A DNA stretch of 64,000 bases from CALCCV01 sp964388665 (GCA_964388665.1 CAYMBJ010000008.1:14790-78789), one strand, 5' to 3'; counted from the first letter of the stretch, positions 1-9,229 are shown. Program-made: numbers and translations. The notes: generated by a model from the sequence alone, not told the origin.

Positions 1-2
1 AG

Positions 3-740
3 CCTTGGACCTATGATAGTTATGCAGTTCGCGATGTGGCAGCCGCACCCAATGGCTTTTGGACTGCTGACAAGTTTCGTGATGCTCCGGCCTCTCTAGG
101 CTCAGCCATGCGCACCAGTGGACAATCATTGCGCCTCGCAGACAACACCATATATACATTTTCGATATATGCAAAAGCAGCGGAAAGAAATTGGCTTATT
201 CTCCGATCACGCGCAAAGGATAGCGGAGTTTTAGATACATTTTTCGACCTCCAAAATGGGGTCATGGGGCGTCGCCTGAATCAAGACGCCACAATCGAGC
301 CCGCGGCAGACGGCTGGTATCGCCTGCAGATCACTTTTGATTCACGCGCGGGAGCCGAGAATCCGTATATAAGCATGATTCTCTCGGCCGACGGCAACAC
401 CCGTTCTTATATTGGAGACGGCACTTCTGGACTCTATCTATGGGGAGCACAAGTTGAACTCGGCGCTCAAGCCACTGCCTATGAGCGTGTGCAGACCGCC
501 GACGGTCTCGGTAGCCCCACACTTGCAACTGTGCGCTACTCATCAGCCGATGCAGAAGGCAAGTTGATGAGGAGAGGCAGTGAAGCTGTGGATTTGCAAT
601 TTGATTCCGTCGCTAATCACTATGTGGCCCCCGCACGTCAATTTAGCCTCAAATACACAGAGCCCAACAAAATGCAGTTGGATGTAACAATGGATGGATC
701 TGAACAGTCCTATTTGCTCGACTGTCTCTCCGACCGATAG
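3..740 (+). CDS. C-terminal part of a tail-fibre / carbohydrate-binding-like protein (5' end outside window)
   Basis: The frame is open from the first bases of the window, so the true start lies upstream; an internal GTG at 36 is probably not the start. The visible 245 or so residues contain a beta-rich module with the pattern TYTFSIYAKA, then a W-L-L-R strand, a GWYRLQI strand and a closing LYLWGAQVELG strand. This is the jelly-roll pattern found in phage tail-fibre and head-spike modules and in adhesin-like surface proteins. No catalytic residues are visible. The last codons lie inside a 24-bp tandem repeat, and a strong terminator follows 70 bases after the stop. The fold assignment is moderately secure; the biological role is unknown. 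Confidence 0.6.
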   Translation, partial: PWTYDSYAVRDVAAAPNGFWTADKFRDAPASLGSAMRTSGQSLRLADNTIYTFSIYAKAAERNWLILRSRAKDSGVLDTFFDLQNGVMGRRLNQDATIEPAADGWYRLQITFDSRAGAENPYISMILSADGNTRSYIGDGTSGLYLWGAQVELGAQATAYERVQTADGLGSPTLATVRYSSADAEGKLMRRGSEAVDLQFDSVANHYVAPARQFSLKYTEPNKMQLDVTMDGSEQSYLLDCLSDR

Positions 741-765
741 GTCGACTGTATCTCTGACCGATAGG
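718..765. repeat. 24-bp tandem repeat, two units, across a stop codon
   Basis: Two 24-bp units (718-741 and 742-765) differ at two positions, and a third begins at 766. Each unit contains the hexamer GTCGAC at its junction. Because 24 is a multiple of three, each unit carries the same in-frame TAG, so the upstream gene would keep its stop whatever the copy number. Confidence 0.8.
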
Positions 766-808
766 TCGACTCTTAACTCAAAATGAGAAATTATAAAAAT
801 GAGACAGC

Positions 809-837
809 AGAGCCTCACTAAAGAGGCTCTTTTTTTT
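809..837 (+). terminator. Rho-independent terminator
   Basis: A perfect 8-bp stem, AGAGCCTC (809-816) pairing with GAGGCTCT (823-830), has a 6-base loop and is followed by a run of T to 837. It terminates the partial gene ending at 740. Confidence 0.9.
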
Positions 838-927
838 GCTTGTTAAGCAGATGTAAATCGTACTCCAGAGGGCGAGAATCCACAATGAATGAAAGACTTG
901 GTGTCAGTTTCTCAAAGGGGGGATTAC

Positions 928-2607
928 ATGAACCTGTCAGTGGCAAATCTGCGTTTCGACATCTACTTGTACGGCATTCTTACTGCGACTACGATATTCT
1001 CCCTTGGCTGTTCTCCAGCATTCGACACCAGGGCAACATCTAAGGCATTTTCCAGTTTGTCTTCCAGCGCGGGCCCTGGTGCTTCGTTGGCCAATCCAAC
1101 GTCGGGCCAATCCGCGAACAAGCTTTGCAATGTCAAACATATCAAACAAACCCCAGCCAAACGACTCAATAGCAGGGAGTACATCAACAGCATAAAATCC
1201 TTATTTGCCATCAATGCCGTCCCGGCTCTGAGCCTACCAAAGGATGAGGTTGGCGTTGACGGATTTGATACGGATGCCTCAGCTATCTATATTGATTCAG
1301 AAACTGCTCCCACCTATCTTGAAGCAGCACAGACGGTGTTTGCCAATTTAAAAAGTGCAAACAAGCTACCATTCAAAAGTTGTCAAACTCTGACGGATGC
1401 CATGCTAAGGACTTGTGTCCAAAACGAATTGTCGGCGTGGCTGGAGCTTGCATTTCGTCGGCCCGCGCTTCCGGAAGAGATCTCCATCTTTACGAAATTA
1501 ATTGCTGGCTATAAACAATTTGCAGACGTAGTTGAAGTCACCGTGCTGGCCACATTGGTTTCGCCTCACTTTCTTTTTCACTACAAAAGCGCTCCAAATG
1601 CTGCCGGTACGATAGACCAATTTGAACTGGCATCTAAGATCTCCTTTTTCCTATTGGCCGCACCACCGACTGCGGAGCTGCTCGATCACGCCAAAAAAGG
1701 GACTCTCCAGGGGGAGGTGCTAAAGGCCAATATCGATCAAATGATAAATGACCCTCGTTTTCTCAAGCAACTTGAGAGATTCGTGGTTCAATGGCTCGAC
1801 CTTGCGAGCCTACCACAGACCGATTTCGGTAGCGAAAACCCAAAGCTTGTCGCCTCTATGATTAAAGAAACACAGCTCTCATTTAAAAATGCCTTCCTAA
1901 AGGATTTGCCTATCTCGGATCTCTTGGTGCAAAAAGAGAGTTTCATTGACGCTCAATTGGCCAATCTCTATGGCATAGCTGGCGCGGGTACCGATTTTGC
2001 GCTAACAGCTCTCCCTGCAAATCGTCAAGGATTGCTGATGCAGTCCTCGCTGTTAGCTGTGACCAGTCCGGATGGGAAAAATACCAATCCCATTCATCGT
2101 GGCGCATGGGTCGCAGACAAAGTTTTTTGTCAGAAACCGCCTCCTGCTCCCCCCGATGCTGGAGACTTGAGTGAGCCAAAGCCAGGCGAGTTGGTTACAA
2201 TACGACAGCAGCTTGAGGCTCACAGAACCAACCCATCTTGTATTGCCTGCCACCAGACCTTTGATCAGTATGGTTTGGCACTGGAATCTTACGATGGTTT
2301 TGGTGCCTGGAGGGGAAAGTACGACAATGGTTTAGCTGTTGAAACTCATGGTTCTTTACCAAGTGGTGAGTTGTTTCGAGATGCCATTGAGATGAGTTCT
2401 CTTATTGCCGATAAAAAGACATTGGATGACTGTGCAACAAAAAAACTGGGGTCCTTTGCCTTGGGGCGATCATTAACGAATGGGGAGGCCTGCTATACGC
2501 AAAGCGTGGCAAGAACTCTTAATGAAAGTTCAGGAAAAGCGACAGTACGATCAGTTGTAATGCAGCTGATCCTTTCGGATCTTTATATTCAACAGGGAGC
2601 TCAATAA
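928..2607 (+). CDS. DUF1592/DUF1588/DUF1585 lipoprotein with CxxCH motif
   Basis: I chose ATG 928 over an upstream in-frame ATG at 889 because a strong Shine-Dalgarno (AAAGGGGGGATT) lies just before it and it places a signal peptide at the N-terminus. The peptide ends in a lipobox, FSLGC, so this is a probable lipoprotein of 559 aa. The middle matches the DUF1592 / DUF1588 pattern: a helical region, then an HRGAWV motif and a cytochrome-c-like CIACH near residues 438-442, followed by QYGLALESYDGFG. The C-terminus matches DUF1585. In planctomycetes and myxobacteria such proteins are paired with DUF1552 proteins, as here, where the next gene overlaps by one base. CxxCH would allow covalent haem attachment. 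The pair's physiological role is not established. Confidence 0.85.
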   Translation: MNLSVANLRFDIYLYGILTATTIFSLGCSPAFDTRATSKAFSSLSSSAGPGASLANPTSGQSANKLCNVKHIKQTPAKRLNSREYINSIKSLFAINAVPALSLPKDEVGVDGFDTDASAIYIDSETAPTYLEAAQTVFANLKSANKLPFKSCQTLTDAMLRTCVQNELSAWLELAFRRPALPEEISIFTKLIAGYKQFADVVEVTVLATLVSPHFLFHYKSAPNAAGTIDQFELASKISFFLLAAPPTAELLDHAKKGTLQGEVLKANIDQMINDPRFLKQLERFVVQWLDLASLPQTDFGSENPKLVASMIKETQLSFKNAFLKDLPISDLLVQKESFIDAQLANLYGIAGAGTDFALTALPANRQGLLMQSSLLAVTSPDGKNTNPIHRGAWVADKVFCQKPPPAPPDAGDLSEPKPGELVTIRQQLEAHRTNPSCIACHQTFDQYGLALESYDGFGAWRGKYDNGLAVETHGSLPSGELFRDAIEMSSLIADKKTLDDCATKKLGSFALGRSLTNGEACYTQSVARTLNESSGKATVRSVVMQLILSDLYIQQGAQ

Positions 2608-4010
2608 TGAAATCGCAAACTCGACGCCGTTTTTTAAGAAATTCCTTTCTTGCGTTGCCACTTCCCTACTTCTGTAGTCTTGGTCCCAGTAAAGCCGAAG
2701 CCGCTGAAAATGGTGGTCGCTTGATCCAAATCTTTAACGCCAATGGTTTTGCCGAACGATCTTTTTCGGCAGCTGCGCGTGCTCGCTTCTCAAAACACAC
2801 CGATATTTTGTCTGCTGTTACTGGAGTTGACAATCTCACTCTGGAGATGATGCAAAGAAGAACAAATCTTGGCGCCAGTGGTCCGCACGGAAACAATTGG
2901 ATTTCTTTCTTCGCTGGACAACCCTTGACTGCAATCGGACAAGAAAATAGAACCTATGATCAATACGTCTCTGACGCATTGGCAAGACCCCATCACAAAA
3001 CGCGCACGATCTCAGTTGTGTGTGATATTCGAACCACCAGTGATATTGGGTACAGCGACACTCATAGAACCACGATGTCATGGAAGGGGCCGAAGAGTCC
3101 CGTAACTCGGTACTATGAACCACGCGATCTCTTCGACGTCTTTCTGAAATCAGCAACAACAACGGCTCCCGGAACAAATCCTGGCACAGGTCCAGATCCG
3201 CAATTAGCCGCCCTGCTAGCAAAAAAGAAATTGGTTGTGGATTCAGTGATCGAGCAGATTCCGTCTCTGAAGAGAAAACTAAATTCATCAGATCAAATTG
3301 TTTTGGATCAATATTTCACAAGCTTCGAAGAGGTGGACAAAGCGACAGCCCAAGCCATAAAGGACAACAATAACCCCAATCAAACAAAGCCAGCAGCAGC
3401 GCAATGTCAAAGTGGTGCTACTCCGGGCAGTCCAGCTAACTATGCAGCACGCATGAAGGCTCATCATGACCTATTGCTTTTGACCATGCAGTGTGATCTG
3501 AGTCCTGTGTACACCATCCAGTCTGGAGTCGAGGGAATGAATACACACTACAAAGGTATCATTCAATTTGAAGGTAGCGTCGATGGAAGCCATCAGCTTT
3601 CTCACTGGAGCAGCCCTTATGGTGGTTTGTCCACTACTGATACTAAGCTCAACTGGCGAGATTGGCAGCGAACCATTCACTGGCAATTTGATCGAGCGGC
3701 TGACCTGGCAAGTCGAATGAAATCCATCAAGGCGTCAAATGGCCAAAGCCTCATGGATTCCTCACTGATTGTGCTCAGCAGTCACTGTGCTGGTACGGGA
3801 CATGACTCCAGGAGCATTGGCTCAATCCTACTTGGTAGCGGCGGTGGCAAGTTCAAGACCGGCACATTCGTTGATGGTGGAGGAAAGCCAGCCGAGGGCG
3901 AAGGAAAGATTCTGATCGCCGACCTCTGGCTCACAATCGCCCGAGGTTTCGGCAGCACCACCAAGAGCATTGGCGTGAGTAGGAATGTGATTCCACAGTT
4001 ACTGAAATAG
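2607..4010 (+). CDS. DUF1552 protein with twin-arginine-type signal
   Basis: The start ATG overlaps the upstream TAA (TAATG), so the two genes are translationally coupled. The N-terminus carries a twin-arginine-like signal, RRRFLR at about residues 5-10, followed by a hydrophobic stretch, which suggests export of a folded protein. The 467 residues match the DUF1552 family known from planctomycetes and myxobacteria: an early FNANGFAE segment, HGNNWISFFAGQ in the first third, and SSHCAGTGHDSRSIGSILLG toward the end. DUF1552 proteins are distantly related to sulfatase/DUF1501-type periplasmic proteins, but no substrate is known. A proline/glycine-rich insert lies at about residues 185-195. Confidence 0.85.
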   Translation: MKSQTRRRFLRNSFLALPLPYFCSLGPSKAEAAENGGRLIQIFNANGFAERSFSAAARARFSKHTDILSAVTGVDNLTLEMMQRRTNLGASGPHGNNWISFFAGQPLTAIGQENRTYDQYVSDALARPHHKTRTISVVCDIRTTSDIGYSDTHRTTMSWKGPKSPVTRYYEPRDLFDVFLKSATTTAPGTNPGTGPDPQLAALLAKKKLVVDSVIEQIPSLKRKLNSSDQIVLDQYFTSFEEVDKATAQAIKDNNNPNQTKPAAAQCQSGATPGSPANYAARMKAHHDLLLLTMQCDLSPVYTIQSGVEGMNTHYKGIIQFEGSVDGSHQLSHWSSPYGGLSTTDTKLNWRDWQRTIHWQFDRAADLASRMKSIKASNGQSLMDSSLIVLSSHCAGTGHDSRSIGSILLGSGGGKFKTGTFVDGGGKPAEGEGKILIADLWLTIARGFGSTTKSIGVSRNVIPQLLK

Positions 4011-4054
4011 CGCCATCAGCGACTCATCTGGGCTAGCGGGATCGGCGAACAACT

Positions 4055-4176
4055 GGCTCCTGAAAAAGGAAAAACTGCTGCGTTTTCGGCGCCAAATCTC
4101 ACTTCGACGTAGCACACACTGCGCCGTCGTTCGATTTGGCACCTGCGGCTTTGCATCTTTACCTTTTTGAGGAGCC
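4055..4176. repeat. Hairpin repeat, family B (full-length copy)
   Basis: This 122-bp imperfect palindrome begins GGCTCCTGAAAAAGG and ends CCTTTTTGAGGAGCC. Inner arms GCGCCAAATC and GATTTGGCAC also pair. Parts of the same element recur at 14794-14812, 47600-47632 and 49825-49845. The right arm supplies the last codons and the stop of the minus-strand hydrolase gene ending at 4159. Confidence 0.8.
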
Positions 4177-5058
4177 TGTATCTGAGTTTTTCACGAGCCT
4201 GCTAATGTCCTGATTGGGCAAAAAGGGCTCTTGCGCGTTGGCGATCTCACTTTGAAGCTCACCGTAACGAAAGAAGTAGTGAATGATTTTAGACAACTCT
4301 ATGGGGTTTCGATGTGGCGCCATATGACCACGACCTTCTATTTCGAAGAAATAGTGAAGCTGATACTCATTCATAAACTTGAGATATGTTTTTGAGTCAA
4401 AGAGGCTGTCCCCTCGATTGAAGATCAAAAGCGTGCGTTCTAGGTTGCCAAATTGGCTTTTGGCCAGGCTTTCCCATTGTCGCCAATTTTCACTTTTAAT
4501 GATGCTGTAAAATCGCAGAATGGCTTCACTCACAATCTTTACTTTGCGAGGGGTGAGTCGCTTGAGTCGACTTTCATTCTCAGCTTCCACGCGAAACAGG
4601 TCTTCCAAGCGTCGTAGATAAATGTTTCCCACTGGAGACGCCAAAATCAATTGCAATTTTCGTGGCGTCAAATCGAGCTTAAAGAGCAATCGCAACTCCC
4701 AGCTCTTGAGATTGGGAATTGGATCAGGAATCAATGGGTTGATGAGAACCAAATCTTTTACTGACCCCGGGTATTTGATCTTGTAGGCCAAAGCCAGGGC
4801 GCCGCCGTAGCTAAAGCCCAACAACCGCAATGGTTCGCTTCGAAAACGGCCCGTGATAAATTCATGAAGCTGATCCACCTGTTCAGATAAGTTTAGCAAT
4901 TGAGGTGAAAAATAAAGGTGATTTAGGTTCATCGTCGTCATTGAAAAATGGGGTTCAAGGCACGTGCTCAAAGCATCCCAATGCCTGGGATGCCCACCAT
5001 AGCCGTGCAAGAGCAATACGGGAGGACCAAAGCCGCGACTCCGAAGCACCCACTTCAC
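4159..5058 (-). CDS. Alpha/beta-fold hydrolase
   Basis: This is a single-domain alpha/beta hydrolase of 299 aa. The oxyanion-hole motif HGYGG lies at residues 18-22, the nucleophile elbow GFSYGG puts Ser at 83, an Asp lies near 217 (NRGDSLFD), and the probable catalytic His is in GRGHMAPH at 245. There is no signal peptide, so it is likely cytoplasmic. The substrate cannot be told from sequence; family members include esterases, lactonases and haloperoxidase-like enzymes. Its last residues (GSSKR, stop) are encoded by the right arm of a hairpin repeat, so the C-terminus may have been altered by the repeat. It is transcribed on its own. Confidence 0.85.
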   Translation of the reverse strand: MKWVLRSRGFGPPVLLLHGYGGHPRHWDALSTCLEPHFSMTTMNLNHLYFSPQLLNLSEQVDQLHEFITGRFRSEPLRLLGFSYGGALALAYKIKYPGSVKDLVLINPLIPDPIPNLKSWELRLLFKLDLTPRKLQLILASPVGNIYLRRLEDLFRVEAENESRLKRLTPRKVKIVSEAILRFYSIIKSENWRQWESLAKSQFGNLERTLLIFNRGDSLFDSKTYLKFMNEYQLHYFFEIEGRGHMAPHRNPIELSKIIHYFFRYGELQSEIANAQEPFLPNQDISRLVKNSDTGSSKR

Positions 5059-5242
5059 TTGTGCTCTCCATATATCAAGGCACTGAGATCAACACTGTTC
5101 ATGCTCCGTTATCGGTAAAGATTTAAAAAACATTCAATCTACTGCTGTCTCAATATGAGAAAATGCCCCAAAAACCCTATTCACGGACGCCGACGCCACC
5201 GAAGACGGAAGCAAGCAATGATCATTGGACTCTTGTACGGGG

Positions 5243-5794
5243 CTATTTTTGTGACGGGCCCTTGGAGTGTCGCCGGCGCCGATTTGAAGATGATGACCCA
5301 GAGTTGGACCGCGCCTTAGGCTGAGACTCAGTCGCAGAGCCCGACCCCGAGCCCTTTCCTGGCACTGCCGGCGCCCCCTCTGCCTCAGCGCCCGCCCTGA
5401 GAGCGGGATCGTCGGCATTGAGAATCATGGTGTCCACGACTGCTTTGGATTCAACATGCTTTTGCGAGCGAAAGCCGCGCACTTTTTTTGACTGCGTATC
5501 GGCCCGATCCACCTGCTCCTGCAGATCCACTGTGACGTCACCAAAACAATAGATCTGGCAGGCCAGCCTGCGTCCATCGATGTGATAACCCGTACCGATC
5601 AGTTGCGTTTCTTGGCGACTCGGAGGCAAGATGTTCTCTTCGCCTTTGACCACACGCACACGACATTCAGCACAGGTCATATTGCCTTTGCACAATGATT
5701 TGATTTCGAAACCATTTCGCGTTGCCGCCTGCAAAACCGTGTCTCCAGGCGCGAGCTCTACATCTTTATCAAAGGGCAAAAATTTAACAATCAT
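5243..5794 (-). CDS. 2Fe-2S ferredoxin with basic C-terminal tail
   Basis: The first 95 or so residues form a plant-type [2Fe-2S] ferredoxin domain. Cluster ligands are Cys35, Cys41, Cys44 (CKGNMTCAEC) and Cys79 (LACQ). Such domains shuttle electrons or sit as modules in oxygenases and dehydrogenases. The C-terminal 85 residues are low-complexity, with Ala/Gly/Ser followed by Arg/Lys-rich segments (NRRRR), which is unusual for a ferredoxin and may bind nucleic acid or a partner. It starts two bases after tyrS ends, so it is the last gene of the zapA-fthC-rny-tyrS unit. Confidence 0.85.
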   Translation of the reverse strand: MIVKFLPFDKDVELAPGDTVLQAATRNGFEIKSLCKGNMTCAECRVRVVKGEENILPPSRQETQLIGTGYHIDGRRLACQIYCFGDVTVDLQEQVDRADTQSKKVRGFRSQKHVESKAVVDTMILNADDPALRAGAEAEGAPAVPGKGSGSGSATESQPKARSNSGSSSSNRRRRHSKGPSQK

Positions 5795-5795
5795 C

Positions 5796-7019
5796 TCAAA
5801 GCACCTTCAATCTAACAAATTTCTTTTTTCCTGCACGGATCAACAGATTGTCTGCAGATCTCAAGACAATCTTAGCGCGGGGATCGGCGAGCTTAGCACC
5901 ATCAACTGTGACGCCCCCCTGTTGCACCAAACGCGAGGCCTCACTGTTGGAAGCTGCCATTTGCAATTTCGCCAACAAGGGCGCCCAGGCGATTTCTTGC
6001 GCAGGCAAGGTCACTTCAGGTACATTGTCGGGCAAACCCCCCTCAACAAACACCCGATCAAATTCTTCGGCAGCCTGTTTGGCCAGCGTTTGCGAATGAA
6101 AACGCGCCACCAAAAACATCGCCAATTCCACCTTAGCAGCCCGAGGGTGCTTAGCCCCACTGCTCACCTGCGCCTGAAGTGCCGCGACTTCACTGGCACT
6201 CTTGTCTGTTAGCAGTTGATAGTAGCGAAACATCAGCTCATCAGAAACTCGCATCGTCTTTCCGAACATATCGGTTGGCGAGTCAACGACACTGATATAG
6301 TTGTCCAAAGACTTTGACATCTTGTTGACGCCATCCAAACCTTCAAGGATGGGCATTGTCAGAATGCACTGGGGCTCTTGTCCATAGCTCGACTGCAGAT
6401 CTCGGCCCACCAATAGATTAAAGGTCTGATCGGTACCACCCAGTTCAACATCGCTGCGAAGGGCGACCGAGTCGTAGCCTTGAGTGAGAGGATAAAGTAG
6501 CTCATGAATCATGATCGGAATGCCGCCCTTGTAGCGATTGCTAAAGTCCTCACGCTCAAGCATGCGCGCAACCGTGTACTTGGCACTCAAATGGATGAAT
6601 TCCACGGGTGTGAGCTTGCCAAGCCAGCTGGAGTTGTAAACGATTTCTGTTTTTTCAGGGTCAAGAATTTTGAATATCTGCTTGGCATAGGTCTTGGCGT
6701 TCTCTTCAATCTCTTCGCGCGTAAGAATCGGACGAGTTTGATTGCGTCCCGAAGGATCGCCAATCAGCGCTGTGAAGTCGCCAATCAAAAACTGCACTTG
6801 ATGCCCAAGATCTTGAAAGGTCTTTAGCTTATTGATGACAACAGTATGACCTAAGTGAATATCAGGACGAGTGGGATCAGCACCAAATTTTATCTTAAGT
6901 GGCGTCTTTTTGGCAGCAGCCTTTTTCAACTTCTTTAATAGATCCTTAGGATCAATCAAATCAGCTGCGCCATAAGCAATTCGCTCCAGCTGCTCTTCTG
7001 GTGCCATGTTCATACTCAT
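5796..7019 (-). CDS. tyrS: Tyrosyl-tRNA synthetase
   Basis: This is a class I aminoacyl-tRNA synthetase of 407 aa, normal for the family, that charges tRNA-Tyr in the cytoplasm. The HIGH-type motif is HLGH at 55-58, and KMSKS is intact at 233-237. DVELGGTDQTFNL is the tyrosine-pocket region of TyrRS. A C-terminal S4 RNA-binding domain carries SRLVQQGGVTVDG. It lies two bases downstream of rny, the usual sign of co-transcription. In-frame ATG codons at 7013 and 7007 are possible alternative starts. Confidence 0.97.
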   Translation of the reverse strand: MSMNMAPEEQLERIAYGAADLIDPKDLLKKLKKAAAKKTPLKIKFGADPTRPDIHLGHTVVINKLKTFQDLGHQVQFLIGDFTALIGDPSGRNQTRPILTREEIEENAKTYAKQIFKILDPEKTEIVYNSSWLGKLTPVEFIHLSAKYTVARMLEREDFSNRYKGGIPIMIHELLYPLTQGYDSVALRSDVELGGTDQTFNLLVGRDLQSSYGQEPQCILTMPILEGLDGVNKMSKSLDNYISVVDSPTDMFGKTMRVSDELMFRYYQLLTDKSASEVAALQAQVSSGAKHPRAAKVELAMFLVARFHSQTLAKQAAEEFDRVFVEGGLPDNVPEVTLPAQEIAWAPLLAKLQMAASNSEASRLVQQGGVTVDGAKLADPRAKIVLRSADNLLIRAGKKKFVRLKVL

Positions 7020-7021
7020 GC

Positions 7022-8587
7022 CTACCTCGCAAACTCAATGGCGCGGCTTTCTCTGACCACCGTCACTTTTAGGGTTCCCAAATTGGGCATTTCTCTTTCG
7101 ATCTTGCGTGAAATGTCTCGCGCCAACAGACTCGCCAAATCATCTGTCACTTTGGCGCTCTCGACAGCCACGCGAACGTCACGGCCGGCCTGCAGGGCAT
7201 AGGTTCGCAAAACTCCATCAAAGCTATTACCGATACTTTCAATGTCCTCAAGGCGATGAATAAAGTTGTCCATCTGCGGACGTCGTGCTCCAGGACGGGA
7301 ATTCGAAAGTTGATTGGCTGCCACTACCACCCAGGCCAGCCAGGAATTGGGCTTTTCTTCTTCGTGATGGGCACGAATGGCATGCACCACTTCTTCGGTC
7401 TCGCCATACTTTTTCGCCCACTCCGCTCCCACAAATGAATGGGAACCATCAATTGTGTGATCAACGGCCATGCCGATGTCATGCAAAATTCCAGCGCGCT
7501 TAGCGAGCTTGGGATTCATTCCCAATTCGCTAGCAATCAAGCCAGAAATGTATGCCACCTCTAAAGAGTGATTCAAAGTGTTCTGCGCATGTGTGGATCG
7601 ATACTTAAGGCTGCCAATCAGCTTGGCGAGCTCAGGGTGCAGTTGCCCAATTCCCAATTCCACAACGATGCGATCGCCCTCTTCTTTCATACTCTTAAAA
7701 AGTTCAGTGCGCTGCTTTTCTACGACCTCTTCGATTCGCGCCGGATGCACGCGACCATCTTCCATCAACTTGATCAGTGTTCTTCTTGCAAGTTCGCGGC
7801 GAACAGGATCAAAACCAGAAATCACTACCGCCTCAGGCGTATCATCCACAATCAGATCCACACCGCAGAGTCCTTCGAGGGTTCTGATGTTTCGGCCCTC
7901 ACGACCAATGATCTTGCCCTTCATCTCATCGCTAGAGAGTGCCAACACCGACACCGTTCGCTCCGAAGTGTACTCAGAAGCGAATCGTGAAAGTGCCACA
8001 CTGACAATTCGTCGTGCGCGTCGGTCCGCCTCTTTTTGCGCCTCAGTTTCGATTTGCAATATTTTATGAGCTGCCGCCGCTTTGGCCTCTTCAGCCAAGC
8101 TGTTCACCAACTCTCGCTTGGCCTCGTCTTGAGTCATGCGCGCAATGTTTTCAAGTTTTTCTTTTAAGCCCAAGAGATGACCCTCAGCCTTTTTTTCCAT
8201 TTCTTTTAAGCGCGAATCCAGTTGATTGAGCGCCTCCTCTTTGACCTTGATCTCTTTCATCTCTTTTTCGAAATCTTCTAGCTTATGCTTTTGAATTTCG
8301 TCGCTCTCTTTGAGTTTTCTCTCAAGCTGCGACTCTTTGCTCTTTAGCTGCGACTTTTGCTTGTTGATTTCGGCTTCGACATTCTTGCGTGCACGTCCTT
8401 CAAAATCCTTGGCCCGATTTTCAGCCTCTCTCTTAACTCGTGCCGCTTCAGATTTGGCTCGATTTAAAATCTTTTCTGCTTCGAGCCGTGCCGACTTTTT
8501 GCCAACCTCGTCCTGATATTTTTTAATTAAAAACACCACAACTCCCCCGAGGATAAGTCCAACTAAGGCAGTGAATGCTATTTCCAT
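7022..8587 (-). CDS. rny: Ribonuclease Y
   Basis: Membrane-anchored endoribonuclease that initiates mRNA decay. The 521 aa contain, in order, an N-terminal transmembrane helix (about 5-20), a long charged coiled coil (about 25-190), a KH RNA-binding domain with IIGREGRNIRTLE, and an HD phosphohydrolase domain with HSLEVAY and the metal-binding pair LHDIG. Length and architecture are canonical. The start overlaps the end of the cyclo-ligase gene by ten bases, so translation is probably coupled. Confidence 0.97.
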   Translation of the reverse strand: MEIAFTALVGLILGGVVVFLIKKYQDEVGKKSARLEAEKILNRAKSEAARVKREAENRAKDFEGRARKNVEAEINKQKSQLKSKESQLERKLKESDEIQKHKLEDFEKEMKEIKVKEEALNQLDSRLKEMEKKAEGHLLGLKEKLENIARMTQDEAKRELVNSLAEEAKAAAAHKILQIETEAQKEADRRARRIVSVALSRFASEYTSERTVSVLALSSDEMKGKIIGREGRNIRTLEGLCGVDLIVDDTPEAVVISGFDPVRRELARRTLIKLMEDGRVHPARIEEVVEKQRTELFKSMKEEGDRIVVELGIGQLHPELAKLIGSLKYRSTHAQNTLNHSLEVAYISGLIASELGMNPKLAKRAGILHDIGMAVDHTIDGSHSFVGAEWAKKYGETEEVVHAIRAHHEEEKPNSWLAWVVVAANQLSNSRPGARRPQMDNFIHRLEDIESIGNSFDGVLRTYALQAGRDVRVAVESAKVTDDLASLLARDISRKIEREMPNLGTLKVTVVRESRAIEFAR

Positions 8588-9177
8588 TTTTGACCTTTCT
8601 GATGTAGTTCGATGACGCGACTTTCAGTGACAATAAGATCCACTAAAAGATCGTGTGACTCTCGCGGCAAATCTTCAGTTTGAACCTGAAGATCCCAGAC
8701 GTAGCCAATTTTTAATCCTTCAAAATGACTCATGACTCGATCGTAGTAACCCTTGCCTCGACCCAAGCGGACTCCGTTCATATCGTAGGCCAATGCCGGG
8801 ATAAAAACTCCGGTCAACGATCGCAGCGAGACTTCGTAACATTTCTTAGGGATGGGCTCCAAAATGCCATAGGCACCTGGCTCGAAATCTTCCGCCAGAT
8901 CGCCCACATAAAAGCGCAGGCCCAATCCATCGACGCGCGGAAAGGCCTTGGCAATTCCTTCAATATGAAGATCTACGGGAAAGGGAATCTCCTCACCCTG
9001 AGGTTGAAAAAACCCCCACAGGCCAGGGTGCTTTGAAAGAAATCCTTTCAGTTGCTGACTCAGTTTTTCATGCAAAGACGAAAGTTCAGCGGCACTGAGC
9101 TCTGATTTAAAATCTAAAGCTTTCTTTTTATACAAAGTGCGCAAGCTCTGTTTGGAGCTTGATGAATCCATCATCAT
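8578..9177 (-). CDS. 5-formyltetrahydrofolate cyclo-ligase
   Basis: An ATP-dependent enzyme that converts 5-formyl-THF to 5,10-methenyl-THF in folate metabolism. At 199 aa the length is normal. The family's diagnostic motif, GVRLGRGKGYYDR, lies in the C-terminal half, with an earlier FFQPQGEEIPF substrate region. Three ATG codons in a row begin the gene. Its neighbour zapA lies 52 bases upstream. In many proteobacteria 6S RNA sits between these two genes, but the spacer here is too short to hold it. Confidence 0.93.
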   Translation of the reverse strand: MMMDSSSSKQSLRTLYKKKALDFKSELSAAELSSLHEKLSQQLKGFLSKHPGLWGFFQPQGEEIPFPVDLHIEGIAKAFPRVDGLGLRFYVGDLAEDFEPGAYGILEPIPKKCYEVSLRSLTGVFIPALAYDMNGVRLGRGKGYYDRVMSHFEGLKIGYVWDLQVQTEDLPRESHDLLVDLIVTESRVIELHQKGQKWK

Positions 9178-9229
9178 TGCTATCCCTTATATGAGTCTTA
9201 AACCAAGATTTAAGATTCATCCAAAAATT

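Noticed and set aside
2836..3288. 150-codon minus-strand ORF within the DUF1552 gene
   Set aside because: It opposes a well-matched gene and has no ribosome site or recognisable motif.
5134..5418. Minus-strand ORF overlapping the ferredoxin gene
   Set aside because: It lies in another frame of the ferredoxin tail and is Arg-rich with no protein-like pattern.
9178..9229. 6S RNA between zapA and the cyclo-ligase
   Set aside because: The gap is only 52 bases, too short for 6S RNA, and no hairpin of the right form was seen.
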